DNA of 64,000 bases from Burkholderiaceae bacterium. GTDB taxonomy: Bacteria; Pseudomonadota; Gammaproteobacteria; Burkholderiales; Burkholderiaceae_D. The position numbers were made by a program, and so were the translations under genes. This document shows positions 18,135 through 25,800 of this stretch, piece after piece; positions within the stretch are counted from its first letter, which is position 1, and each line of letters opens with the position of its first letter. Where the stretch lies: contig JAFANH010000089.1 of NCBI GenBank assembly GCA_019232795.1, positions 1 through 64,000 of the forward strand. Reading direction: 5' to 3'. The notes under the pieces were generated by a model. It saw nothing but the letters and a program-made list of their open reading frames with translations, had not been told where the DNA came from and did not search any database.

Positions 18135-18434
18135 ATGTACATTGTTGCGATCGGATGGATGTATGTCGTCCTCATGATGTCCATCTCCGAGGCCACGCCA
18201 GTGGCAGGTGTGATGACCTTCCTGCTGTACGGCGCGTTCCCCGTGGCAATCATTCTATATCTATTGAACACGCCAAAACGCCGGCAACAGCGCGAAGCCG
18301 AAAAAAAATTGCGGCAAGAGGCGATGCAGGCAAGACAGATGGCGGCACAAGCCGATATTGCAGTGCCGCAATCTGCGGGAGAGGTGGGCGCTGTATCAGC
18401 AGCCCCTGATTCAGGACTTAATCCAGATCAATGA
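18135..18434 (+). CDS. small membrane protein (99 aa)
   Basis: Two hydrophobic helices (about residues 3-18 and 23-44, VAGVMTFLLYGAFPVAIILYLL) are followed by a charged, coiled-coil-like tail (RRQQREAEKKLRQEAMQARQMAAQ). The soluble end would face the cytoplasm. It is divergent from phaC and converges with pgeF, their 3' ends overlapping by 24 bases. Small proteins of this shape often lie beside phaC in Burkholderiales, but I cannot give a function. Confidence 0.75.
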   Translation: MYIVAIGWMYVVLMMSISEATPVAGVMTFLLYGAFPVAIILYLLNTPKRRQQREAEKKLRQEAMQARQMAAQADIAVPQSAGEVGAVSAAPDSGLNPDQ

Positions 18435-19184
18435 AGCCATGCGGCCGGAGCTGCCGTCGCGTCGGTAGGAATAGAAACGCCGCTCGCGCACGGTGCAGCA
18501 ATCACCGCCGCTGATGCGCTCCACCCCTACGTCACGCAGCCGCAGACGCGCCAGTGCGTAGATGTCGGCCAGGTATTTGCCGGGCTTGCCGGCTATGGGT
18601 TGAAACGCGGCCTCGGCTGCCGCATGGCGCGCAACGAAAGCCTGCAGCACGTCCTCGCCCACTTCAAAACTCTGCGGTCCGATGGCCGGGCCGAACCAGG
18701 CCAGCAGTTCGCCGGCGCCCATTCCCACCGCTAATTCGTGCATGCGTACCACGGTGTTTTCCAGCACGCCGCTAGCCAAGCCGCGCCAACCGGCATGCGC
18801 TGCGCCCACCACCTTGCCGACCGTATCGCAGAACAACACCGGCAGGCAGTCAGCCGTGAGAATGGCACAGCCCACACCGGGTTCAGTGGCGACGGCCGCA
18901 TCGGCCTCGCAATTCGGTGCTGCGGTCGCCGCGTCGGCCACTGCAGCGCCATGCACCTGCGACAGCCAGACCGGCCGCACCAAGCTCGGTCCTGCCAATT
19001 GCGCCAGCAGCTCACGGTTTTGCGCCACATGCTGCGGCGAGTCGTTGACGTGCTTGCCGAGATTCAGCCCGCCGCCGCCGGCGCCATCGTCAAACGGTCC
19101 GGTGCTGACGCCGCCCAGGCGCGTGGTTGCCAGTGCGCCGACATGCGGCGGCGCGTCCCATTGCGGATAGATGCAGGAGGTCAT
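18411..19184 (-). CDS. pgeF: peptidoglycan editing factor PgeF (YfiH, laccase-domain family)
   Basis: A 257-residue protein with the full YfiH signature: RLGGVSTGPFD at the start, SQVHG, LTADCLPVLF, HAGWRGL and the C-terminal CTVRERRFYSYRRDG. The metal-binding His and Cys of the family are present. In E. coli this protein removes wrongly incorporated L-Ser from peptidoglycan precursors (L-Ala editing); older annotation calls it a polyphenol oxidase. It follows rluD by 11 bases, the common rluD-pgeF operon. Confidence 0.94.
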   Translation of the reverse strand: MTSCIYPQWDAPPHVGALATTRLGGVSTGPFDDGAGGGGLNLGKHVNDSPQHVAQNRELLAQLAGPSLVRPVWLSQVHGAAVADAATAAPNCEADAAVATEPGVGCAILTADCLPVLFCDTVGKVVGAAHAGWRGLASGVLENTVVRMHELAVGMGAGELLAWFGPAIGPQSFEVGEDVLQAFVARHAAAEAAFQPIAGKPGKYLADIYALARLRLRDVGVERISGGDCCTVRERRFYSYRRDGSSGRMASLIWIKS

Positions 19185-19195
19185 GCCGGTTTCGC

Positions 19196-20284
19196 CTACT
19201 CCTTAGCTTCAGCCAGCGCAGCGGCAACATCAATGCCGGCCCGCTCCAGCAAGGCCGCCATATCAGCCGGTATTGGCGCTTCCCATTCCACGTTTTTGCC
19301 GGACTTGGGATGGATCAGGCCGAGGCGGTATGCGTGCAGGGCCTGGCGCGGGAACACTGCGGCCAGATGCTGTTTGCCGTACAGCGCATCGCCCACCAGC
19401 GCGAAGCCCAGCGATTGCATGTGCACGCGTATCTGGTGCGTACGCCCGGTTTCGAGCTGGCAGCGCACCAGGCTGACCGGCTTGCCATCCAGCGTGCCGG
19501 TGGCCAGTCTTTCATAATGGGTGACCGCCGGTTTGGCCATCATGTTTTCGGACACGGCCATCTTGACGCGGTCGCGCGGATGGCGGCCGATGGCGGCATC
19601 AACCTTGCCGGCAACGCGCGGCGAACCCCATACCAGGGCCAGGTATTCGCGCTTGACCGTGCGCGCCTGCAGCTGGCGCACCAGGTCGGTTTGCGCTTCC
19701 AGGGTCTTGGCCACCACCATCAGGCCGGTGGTGTCCTTGTCCAGCCTGTGCACGATGCCGGCGCGCGGCACCCCGGCGCTGGCGGGAACATGGTGCAGCA
19801 TGGCGTTCAACAGCGTGCCCGACCAATTGCCGGCCGCTGGATGCACCACCAAGCCGTTCGGTTTGTCGATCACGACGATGGTGGCGTCTTCGTGGACGAT
19901 GGCCAGCGGAATCGCTTCCGCCTGGAACGGCAGTTCGTCCGGCGCGGCCTGCGGCTCGATCACGACCTTCTCGTCGCCCAGCACTGCCGCCTTGGCCTTG
20001 GCCGGTTGGCCATCCACGGTGACGCGGCCGGATTCTATCCATTGCTGGATGCGGCTGCGCGAAAACTGCGGAACCAGCCTGGACAAGGCCTTGTCCAGGC
20101 GTTCGCCGCGAAAATCGGCGTTCAGCTGCACGGTGATGGGCGACATGCCGGGCAAGCCGCCCGTACCCTGTTCACTCGCTTCTTCGCTCTCGTCTTCGTC
20201 CAGCTCCGCGTCGATATCTTCGACCAGGTAGGCAGATTCGGCCGCAGTTTCGACCTCGGGCAATGTTTTACGTGACTTCGGCAA
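19196..20284 (-). CDS. rluD: 23S rRNA pseudouridine synthase RluD
   Basis: A 362-residue RluA-family enzyme. An acidic N-terminal extension (~45 residues) precedes an S4 RNA-binding domain (about 60-115) and the catalytic domain, with the catalytic aspartate D182 in HRLDKDTTG and the family motif RTHQIRVHMQ. RluD makes pseudouridines 1911, 1915 and 1917 in helix 69 of 23S rRNA. Divergence from bamD and linkage to pgeF is the usual arrangement in betaproteobacteria and supports RluD rather than RluC. Confidence 0.93.
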   Translation of the reverse strand: MPKSRKTLPEVETAAESAYLVEDIDAELDEDESEEASEQGTGGLPGMSPITVQLNADFRGERLDKALSRLVPQFSRSRIQQWIESGRVTVDGQPAKAKAAVLGDEKVVIEPQAAPDELPFQAEAIPLAIVHEDATIVVIDKPNGLVVHPAAGNWSGTLLNAMLHHVPASAGVPRAGIVHRLDKDTTGLMVVAKTLEAQTDLVRQLQARTVKREYLALVWGSPRVAGKVDAAIGRHPRDRVKMAVSENMMAKPAVTHYERLATGTLDGKPVSLVRCQLETGRTHQIRVHMQSLGFALVGDALYGKQHLAAVFPRQALHAYRLGLIHPKSGKNVEWEAPIPADMAALLERAGIDVAAALAEAKE

Positions 20285-20360
20285 TTCGGTGATTCCTATA
20301 GGCTATAATCGACAGCTATTTGTGGGTTGGCGGGTCTTTCCGTAGCCCATTTGCGAGAAA

Positions 20361-21182
20361 ATGAAGCAAAGAGACATGCAGATCAAATACGTATCCAATA
20401 CCGCTGTGTTGACCTTGGCCCTGCTGCTATCGGCCTGCGGTTCGCTGTCGACTGAAAAAGATGAGACCAAGAACTGGTCGGCCGAGAAATTATACTCGGA
20501 GGCCATGGACGAGTTGAACAACGGCGGCTTCGAAAAGTCCGTCACGCTGTTCGAAAAGCTCGAATCGCGCTATCCCTTCGGTGTCTATGCCCAGCAGGCG
20601 CAGATGGAAATCGCCTACGCCCACTATCGTGCAGACGAGCAGCCGGAGGCGATTGCAGCGGTCGAACGCTTCATCAAGCTGCATCCGAACCATCCCCAGG
20701 TCGACTACATGTATTACCTGCGCGGCCTGATCAACTTCAACGACAAGCTCGGCCCGCTCGACTGGATCTCGAACCAGGACCAGACCGAACGCGACCCCAA
20801 GGCCGCGCGCGAAGCTTTCGACTCGTTCAAGCTGCTGGTGGACCGCTATCCGGACAGCAAATACGCACCGGACGCCATCATCCGCATGAAGTACCTGGTC
20901 AACACCATGGCCAAGTACGAAGTGCATGTCGGCAACTACTACTATCGCCGCGGCGCCTATGTGGCCGCTATCAACCGCGCCCAGACCGTCATCAAGCAAT
21001 TCACCGGCACGCCTGCCACCGAAGACGCGCTCTATCTGATGATGCGCTGCTACGACCGCCTCGGCCAAACCGACCTGCGCGACGATACCGAGCGCGTATT
21101 CAAGGCCAATTACCCGGACAGCACGCTGCCGGCCACCGGCGGCCGCGTCAGGGTCAAGCCTTGGTGGCAGTTCTGGGGCTAA
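20361..21182 (+). CDS. bamD: outer membrane assembly lipoprotein BamD
   Basis: A 273-residue lipoprotein with lipobox LLSAC (C26) and five TPR-like repeats (KLYSEAMDELNNGGFEKSVTLFEKL onwards), the BamD/ComL layout. BamD is the essential partner of BamA that inserts beta-barrel proteins into the outer membrane. The protein ends with the short tail VRVKPWWQFWG. Met6 (20376) is an alternative start that gives a more typical signal peptide. The gene is followed by a clear terminator. Confidence 0.94.
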   Translation: MKQRDMQIKYVSNTAVLTLALLLSACGSLSTEKDETKNWSAEKLYSEAMDELNNGGFEKSVTLFEKLESRYPFGVYAQQAQMEIAYAHYRADEQPEAIAAVERFIKLHPNHPQVDYMYYLRGLINFNDKLGPLDWISNQDQTERDPKAAREAFDSFKLLVDRYPDSKYAPDAIIRMKYLVNTMAKYEVHVGNYYYRRGAYVAAINRAQTVIKQFTGTPATEDALYLMMRCYDRLGQTDLRDDTERVFKANYPDSTLPATGGRVRVKPWWQFWG

Positions 21183-21197
21183 TCGGCCACACTGAAC

Positions 21198-21223
21198 AAT
21201 GCCGGGTTCACCCGGCATTTTTA
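21198..21223 (+). terminator. Rho-independent terminator of bamD
   Basis: A perfect 9-base stem AATGCCGGG/CCCGGCATT (21198-21206 with 21211-21219) with a TTCA loop and a T-rich tail, 15 bases after the bamD stop. Confidence 0.9.
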
Positions 21224-21358
21224 TTTGGACGTTCCGGTGCAAGCGAACAGGGAAAACCTGGGTCTGAACTGGCCCGTTCGTTTTGGCGGAAACTGTACCT
21301 GTCTGCTCGCCGCCTGCGCCGCTAAAATCGTCTTTCCACCAATCCTGCGGGTGACGGC

Positions 21359-21982
21359 ATGAGTATCACGATACTGGGGCGCGCCTCCTCGATCAACGTC
21401 AAGAAAGTGCTGTGGACTTGCGCGGAACTCGGACTGGCGTTCGAGCGCGAGGACTGGGGCGGCAATACGCGCCCGACCACCTCGCCGGAATTCCTGGCCT
21501 GGAATCCCAACGCCATGGTGCCGGTCATACGCGACGGCGAATTCGTGCTGTGGGAATCAAACAGCATCATCCGTTACCTGGCCAACCGCTATGGCGACGC
21601 CGTGCTCTACCCTGCGGAGCCGACCGCGCGGGCCCGCGTCGACCAATGGATGGATTGGCAGGCAAGCGATCTCAACCGCTCGTGGAGCTATGCATTCATG
21701 GCCCTGGTGCGCGAATCGCCCGCCCACCGCGACAAGACGCAGATTGCGGCCTCCTGCGACGACTGGGCGCGCCACATGGCGATCCTGGACCGGCAACTGG
21801 AAGCCGGCGCCTATGTCACGGGTGCTGCATTCACGCTGGCCGATATCCCCATCGGTCTGTCGGTGCATCGCTGGTTTTCCACGCCTTTCGAGCATGCCAA
21901 GTTTCCGGCCGTGGAAGCGTATTACAAGCGCCTGCGTGAACGCGCCGGCTTTCGCGAGTACGGCGCCAACGGCACGCCTTGA
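21359..21982 (+). CDS. glutathione S-transferase family protein
   Basis: A 207-residue protein with an N-terminal thioredoxin-like domain: the [10 protein letters not shown] start, [31 protein letters not shown] containing the cis-Pro and the glutathione-contacting E-S pair. An all-helical C-terminal domain ([16 protein letters not shown]) follows. It is a cytosolic GST of the theta/beta-like group. The individual substrate is unknown. The following LysE-type gene starts 32 bases later. Confidence 0.9.
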   Translation: MSITILGRASSINVKKVLWTCAELGLAFEREDWGGNTRPTTSPEFLAWNPNAMVPVIRDGEFVLWESNSIIRYLANRYGDAVLYPAEPTARARVDQWMDWQASDLNRSWSYAFMALVRESPAHRDKTQIAASCDDWARHMAILDRQLEAGAYVTGAAFTLADIPIGLSVHRWFSTPFEHAKFPAVEAYYKRLRERAGFREYGANGTP

Positions 21983-22014
21983 TTTCCGCCCGCCCCATTT
22001 CCTTCCCGCACATC

Positions 22015-22656
22015 ATGCAGACCCACACTGCCATCGCCTTCGCCGCCATCGCCTTTCTGACCATACTCAGCCCCGGCCCTGCAGTGCTGCTGTCGCTGAA
22101 GAATGGCGCCAGTTTCGGGGCGCGTTCGGTGATGTGGTCGGCATTCGGCAATATTTCCGGCGTATTTTGCCTGTCCTGCGCGGCGATACTCGGGCTGGGA
22201 CTGATGCTGCAGTCTTCGGCCACGCTGTTCGCCTTCGTCAAACTGGCCGGCGCGGGCTACCTGTTTTACCTGGGATTCAAGCAATTTTTCAGCCGGGGCA
22301 AGGGGATAGGAGAACTCCCGGCCACTGCAGCGGGGACAGCCGCGCCGGCTGCCGCACGCTTGTTTGCCGAAGCATTTTTGACTGCCGGCACCAACCCCAA
22401 GGCCCTGTTGTTCTTCACTTCGCTGTTCCCGCAATTCGTCGACAGCGCGGCGCCCCTGATGCCGCAGTTCTTCACGCTGACCGGGATTTTCATGGCGATC
22501 TCGTATGCCGTGCACATCGGCTACGCGCTGTTCGCCGCCCGTGTCGCCAGGCTCATGACGCAGCCGGGCTACGCCGCCTGGCTCAATCGCGTGGTCGGCG
22601 CGACCTTCATCGGCTTCGGCGCCCTGTTGCTGTCGCTGCGCCGGCAAAGTTCCTGA
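22015..22656 (+). CDS. LysE/RhtB-family amino acid exporter
   Basis: A 213-residue inner-membrane protein with about six transmembrane helices. The family signature near the first helix is visible (AIAFLTILSPGPAVLLSLKNGASFGAR). LysE/RhtB proteins export amino acids such as lysine, threonine or homoserine lactone; the substrate is not predictable here. The ATG at 22015 (MQTHTAIAF) begins the first helix; the frame is open to 21979, but those residues overlap the end of the GST gene. A two-way terminator follows. Confidence 0.9.
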   Translation: MQTHTAIAFAAIAFLTILSPGPAVLLSLKNGASFGARSVMWSAFGNISGVFCLSCAAILGLGLMLQSSATLFAFVKLAGAGYLFYLGFKQFFSRGKGIGELPATAAGTAAPAAARLFAEAFLTAGTNPKALLFFTSLFPQFVDSAAPLMPQFFTLTGIFMAISYAVHIGYALFAARVARLMTQPGYAAWLNRVVGATFIGFGALLLSLRRQSS

Positions 22657-22676
22657 AGAAGCCTGGCCAAATAAAA

Positions 22677-22701
22677 AACGGACCTCGCGGTCCGTTCTTT
22701 T
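22677..22701. terminator. bidirectional terminator between convergent genes
   Basis: An 8-base stem AACGGACC/GGTCCGTT (22677-22684 with 22689-22696), loop TCGC, with A residues on one side and T residues on the other. It serves the lysE-type gene (plus) and the exported protein gene ending at 22718 (minus). Confidence 0.88.
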
Positions 22702-22717
22702 GTACTTGGCCCGGAGT

Positions 22718-23203
22718 TCAAAGACTCGAGGTCATCTTCGCGTCGTCGCAGGTATTCGGCTTGAATTCGGCGCCGCCAATCGGCTTGCCGTCTATGCCTT
22801 GATACATGTAGGCCACGGTCACACCGTGATTGAAGAAGTTACGCACCTGGGCATTGCTGCACAGATTGCTCTTGATCTGCGGGCGGATGGAATCGGCGAA
22901 GGCTTCCTTGTCGGCGTCGGAACCGGTGCGGTTGAGCAGCGTGTAGTGGTAAGAGAAATGCGAACCGGGCTCGGCGCTGACGCGATCGAGCCGGGTATCC
23001 TGGTCGATCGCTTCCGGCATGTGCTTGTTCATGAATTCGCTGACTTGGCGCAGCGACTCGTCGAACTGCTTGGCTTGGGCATCGTGCCCGCGCCCCTGCG
23101 GACTGAAGCGGCCGACGATCCCGGTGAACCAGTCGCTCAAGCCGCCAGCCTGCGCAGATAAGGTAAAGAGCATCAATATCGACGCTGCCGTGACTCTGCG
23201 CAT
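22718..23203 (-). CDS. exported protein of unknown function (161 aa)
   Basis: A signal peptide (MRRVTAASILMLFTLSAQAG) is followed by a soluble domain with two cysteines (in SNLCSNAQVR and PNTCDDAK) that could form a disulfide. The pattern FSYHYTLLNRTGSDADKEAF and MYQGIDGKPIGG suggests a small periplasmic ligand-binding or inhibitor-like fold, but I do not recognise it. GGAGA before the ATG at 23203 fixes the start; the frame is open to 23239. Confidence 0.75.
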   Translation of the reverse strand: MRRVTAASILMLFTLSAQAGGLSDWFTGIVGRFSPQGRGHDAQAKQFDESLRQVSEFMNKHMPEAIDQDTRLDRVSAEPGSHFSYHYTLLNRTGSDADKEAFADSIRPQIKSNLCSNAQVRNFFNHGVTVAYMYQGIDGKPIGGAEFKPNTCDDAKMTSSL

Positions 23204-23760
23204 AGAAAAATCTCCAATTTGCATACAGCTTAAGTACAAACCATTTACATGCTTGCCCGGTATTCTACGACCACCATTCTGGATGTGGCAATTATTTCAT
23301 TACTTATTGAAAAAATATTAGCGAAAAACAAATGCCACACCATGAAAAATCAAGAAAAATCATGGACCTACGATCATCATTGCATCCAAGTTCCTGAGTT
23401 TCAAGATAAGACTCGCAGGTAACCAAAAAGTGCCCGCGCAGACATCCGTCACACAATTCTTTTCAAAACGGACTCAAACTTCGCGCACCAGGCCAGCGCG
23501 CCTCCGCCGGCAATCGCGGCCTGCCCGGAACCAAGTTCGCAAAACGCTGTCATAAGAATAACAATCGTTCCGGCGCAAGTCGTAAAACGCGCTGCCGTGA
23601 ACCGATGATGACAACCTGTAACTTCTTGTAATGCTTCTTTCGGGGGGAAATTCCGCTTCTTATACTTCCTATAACGGCATTCCCCGCGATAGCAAGCTGG
23701 AGTGGCCGAACAAGTATCGAGAACCAGAATTGAACGAGGAAATACACGGAGCAACCCAGC
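23204..23760. other. intergenic region without a supported gene
   Basis: This 557-base divergent gap is AT-richer on its left side. It holds a short inverted pair TGTGGCA/TGCCACA (23284-23290, 23333-23339) and the two promoters expected for the flanking genes, but no convincing -35/-10 pair could be chosen. Two minus-strand frames (23449-23754, 23550-23792) have neither ribosome site nor protein-like composition. Confidence 0.5.
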
Positions 23761-24138
23761 ATGAAAGCGCTTAAATCGATCGCACTGTTCATGGTTTTAT
23801 TGGGGCCGCTGACCGCTACGGTGGCGCATGCCGACCACTTCCGTCACGGTCCGCGCGTCGGCGTGTTCATCGACCCATGGCCACTTTACTACCCGTATTA
23901 CCCCTGGGGCTACTACCCCTACGGCTACCCTCCTTCGCAGGTGGTGGTCACGCAGCAGGCGCCGACCACCTATATCGAGCAAGGCACGCCGACCGCCACC
24001 GTGAATGAGCAGCCGCGCAAGGCGCCGCCGCCGAGCGACTGGTACTATTGCCGTAAGCCCGAAGGCTACTACCCCTATGTACGCAGCTGCCCGGACGGCT
24101 GGGAGCGGGTACCCGCGCAACCGCCGGGTGCGCGCTGA
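23761..24138 (+). CDS. exported Tyr/Pro-rich protein (125 aa)
   Basis: A signal peptide (MKALKSIALFMVLLGPLTATVAHA) is followed by an aromatic, proline-rich segment (DPWPLYYPYYPWGYYPYGYPP). A linker and a conserved-looking C-terminal module with two cysteines come last: WYYCRKPEGYYPYVRSCPDGWERVPAQPP. The C-terminal module recurs in small envelope proteins of Burkholderiales that carry this Y/P-rich head. The role is unknown; surface or periplasmic localisation is inferred. The next gene, also an envelope protein, follows after 76 bases. Confidence 0.8.
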   Translation: MKALKSIALFMVLLGPLTATVAHADHFRHGPRVGVFIDPWPLYYPYYPWGYYPYGYPPSQVVVTQQAPTTYIEQGTPTATVNEQPRKAPPPSDWYYCRKPEGYYPYVRSCPDGWERVPAQPPGAR

Positions 24139-24214
24139 CAGCCCACTTGAACTGCGCTGTTCGGCCCCAATTTAGCAGTACCGCAATATCCGTTAAATCT
24201 TAAGAAAGTAATTT

Positions 24215-24724
24215 ATGCAAAGCGCCAAGAAATACCCCCCCCTGCTTGCAGCTCTGCTGTTGCTGGGCGCGTGCACCACGGTGCCGACCGGACCGACGGT
24301 TGCCGTGATGCCCGGCACCGGCAAAAGCCTGGAACAATTCAATGCGGACGACCTGGTCTGCCGCCAGTACGCCAGCAATTCGATCAGCGGGGCCGTACAG
24401 GCCAGTAATGACAAAGCGGTGGAGAGCGGCGTGGTCGGGAGCCTGATCGGCGCCGCGGCAGGTGCCGCGCTCGGCGGCAACCACCAGGGCGCTGCGGTCG
24501 GCGCGGGCGCCGGGCTTCTGGTCGGCAGCGCAGGCGGCGCCAATTCGTCGCAATACGGCAGCTACAACATCCAGCGCCGCTACGATGTCGCCTATGAACA
24601 GTGCATGTACACCAAGGGCAATAGCGTGCCGGTAGCCGGTGGCATGCGCCGCGAAAGCCGTCCGCCGGTCAGCTATGCTCCGCCGCCTCCGAACATGCCC
24701 CCGCCGCCGGATGCTCCGCACTAA
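24215..24724 (+). CDS. glycine-zipper outer membrane lipoprotein
   Basis: A 169-residue lipoprotein with lipobox LLGAC (C20). In the middle a glycine-zipper helix pair (VVGSLIGAAAGAALGGNHQGAAVGAGAGLLVG, shown by the repeating GxxxG spacing) is followed by YDVAYEQCMYTKGN with a second Cys. The tail is Pro-rich. Glycine-zipper lipoproteins of this type sit in or under the outer membrane; the exact role is not known. It is closed by a terminator. Confidence 0.82.
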   Translation: MQSAKKYPPLLAALLLLGACTTVPTGPTVAVMPGTGKSLEQFNADDLVCRQYASNSISGAVQASNDKAVESGVVGSLIGAAAGAALGGNHQGAAVGAGAGLLVGSAGGANSSQYGSYNIQRRYDVAYEQCMYTKGNSVPVAGGMRRESRPPVSYAPPPPNMPPPPDAPH

Positions 24725-24750
24725 TATTTGCCTGATTTGCCCGCCTCCAC

Positions 24751-24787
24751 ACCACCCGATGCCGCAAGGCTCGGGTGGTTTTTTTTC
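24751..24787 (+). terminator. Rho-independent terminator after the glycine-zipper lipoprotein
   Basis: A 9-base stem ACCACCCGA/TCGGGTGGT (24751-24759 with 24771-24779), 11-base loop and a run of eight or nine T. Confidence 0.88.
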
Positions 24788-24811
24788 AACGTAAGCGGTG
24801 GGCAGCTTACG

Positions 24812-25708
24812 TCATTTTTGCTGGCCCGCGGTAAGCGTCATGTTCAAAACCGCACTTAAACGTATGGACGCCTTCTGCATTTGCATTTGCACCAGGGGCC
24901 AGAAGGTCTCCTGATAGGCATTCTGCCAATCGTCCCCCTTGGTCGCCGGAACGTTGAGATAGGCCGCAAAAGAATACAGGTGCGACTCGTTGGCCCACTC
25001 TTCGACATTGCGTTCGAGCGTGCCGTATTGCGGAGCCCATATCTGACGCTGCGCGGCTGAAATGCCGGCATCCATTTCCATTGCCGTTCGCTGCACGACT
25101 TCATGGTCGAACGAAAAGTAATCAGGACCGGGCTTCCAGTTGAAATGCTTCTGAAGGATGCCGCTGTCCCAGACCGCGTGCAGATTGGTCGCCTTACCGA
25201 AGTAAGTCACGATCACGTTGTTGCCTCCCTTGTCGTCGTTGTCCTCGCCATGCAGCGGCTGGTGGATATCGCCGACCAGATGCGTCACCCATTTGAGCGC
25301 GATCAGGCGCTCCTCGTCCGGCTTGGTGCGGTCTGCCAATATGCGCGCCTGGCGCGGCAGTTCCGTGACGACGCAAGTGAGCTCGGGCACACGGTGGTTG
25401 TCCTTGTCGAAGTGGCAGTCGCGCGCTTCGTCGTAGGTCAAACCGTGCAAGGGGATGTCGACGTAATGCGCCGGTCCGGTTTCCGGATGCAGGGTGCGGT
25501 ATTGATCCGGCCAGGACGAAACCTCGTCCAGGTTGCGGGAGCCTTCCAGTGCCAGCAGCCGGGCTACCTCGGCCTGCGCCACCGGCGTCAGATGCGCTTG
25601 CGCCATGTCGGCCACCATGGCATGCCCTTCCGGCCCCCAGGCATAGGCGTTCGCAGCCAGCGTCAGGGCAATTGCCGCGCCGGCTATGACGGATAGTTTC
25701 ATATGCAT
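24812..25708 (-). CDS. S1/P1-family zinc nuclease, exported
   Basis: A 298-residue secreted nuclease. Cleavage after the signal peptide (…NAYA|W24) exposes an N-terminal Trp, which in S1/P1 nucleases and phospholipase C is itself a zinc ligand. Other ligands are visible: WGPEGH, D in EVSSWPDQYR, HLVGDIHQPLH, D and N in DDKGGNN. The family cleaves single-stranded DNA and RNA and removes 3' phosphates. It is the last gene of a same-strand series after two TonB-dependent receptors, which hints at scavenging nucleotides or phosphate. Confidence 0.92.
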   Translation of the reverse strand: MHMKLSVIAGAAIALTLAANAYAWGPEGHAMVADMAQAHLTPVAQAEVARLLALEGSRNLDEVSSWPDQYRTLHPETGPAHYVDIPLHGLTYDEARDCHFDKDNHRVPELTCVVTELPRQARILADRTKPDEERLIALKWVTHLVGDIHQPLHGEDNDDKGGNNVIVTYFGKATNLHAVWDSGILQKHFNWKPGPDYFSFDHEVVQRTAMEMDAGISAAQRQIWAPQYGTLERNVEEWANESHLYSFAAYLNVPATKGDDWQNAYQETFWPLVQMQMQKASIRLSAVLNMTLTAGQQK

Positions 25709-25800
25709 TTCCTCCGTTCGGCTTCAGTACGATGTTTCCATGCGATGGCACTGGCCGCCAGGGCCCGGACAGGCGCCGCGGCGGCATTCAGGCGCCGGCT

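Noticed and set aside
23449-23792. Two minus-strand frames in the 557-base gap, one with a hydrophobic start
   Set aside because: No ribosome site, poor composition, and overlap with the 5' end of the exported Tyr/Pro-rich protein gene.
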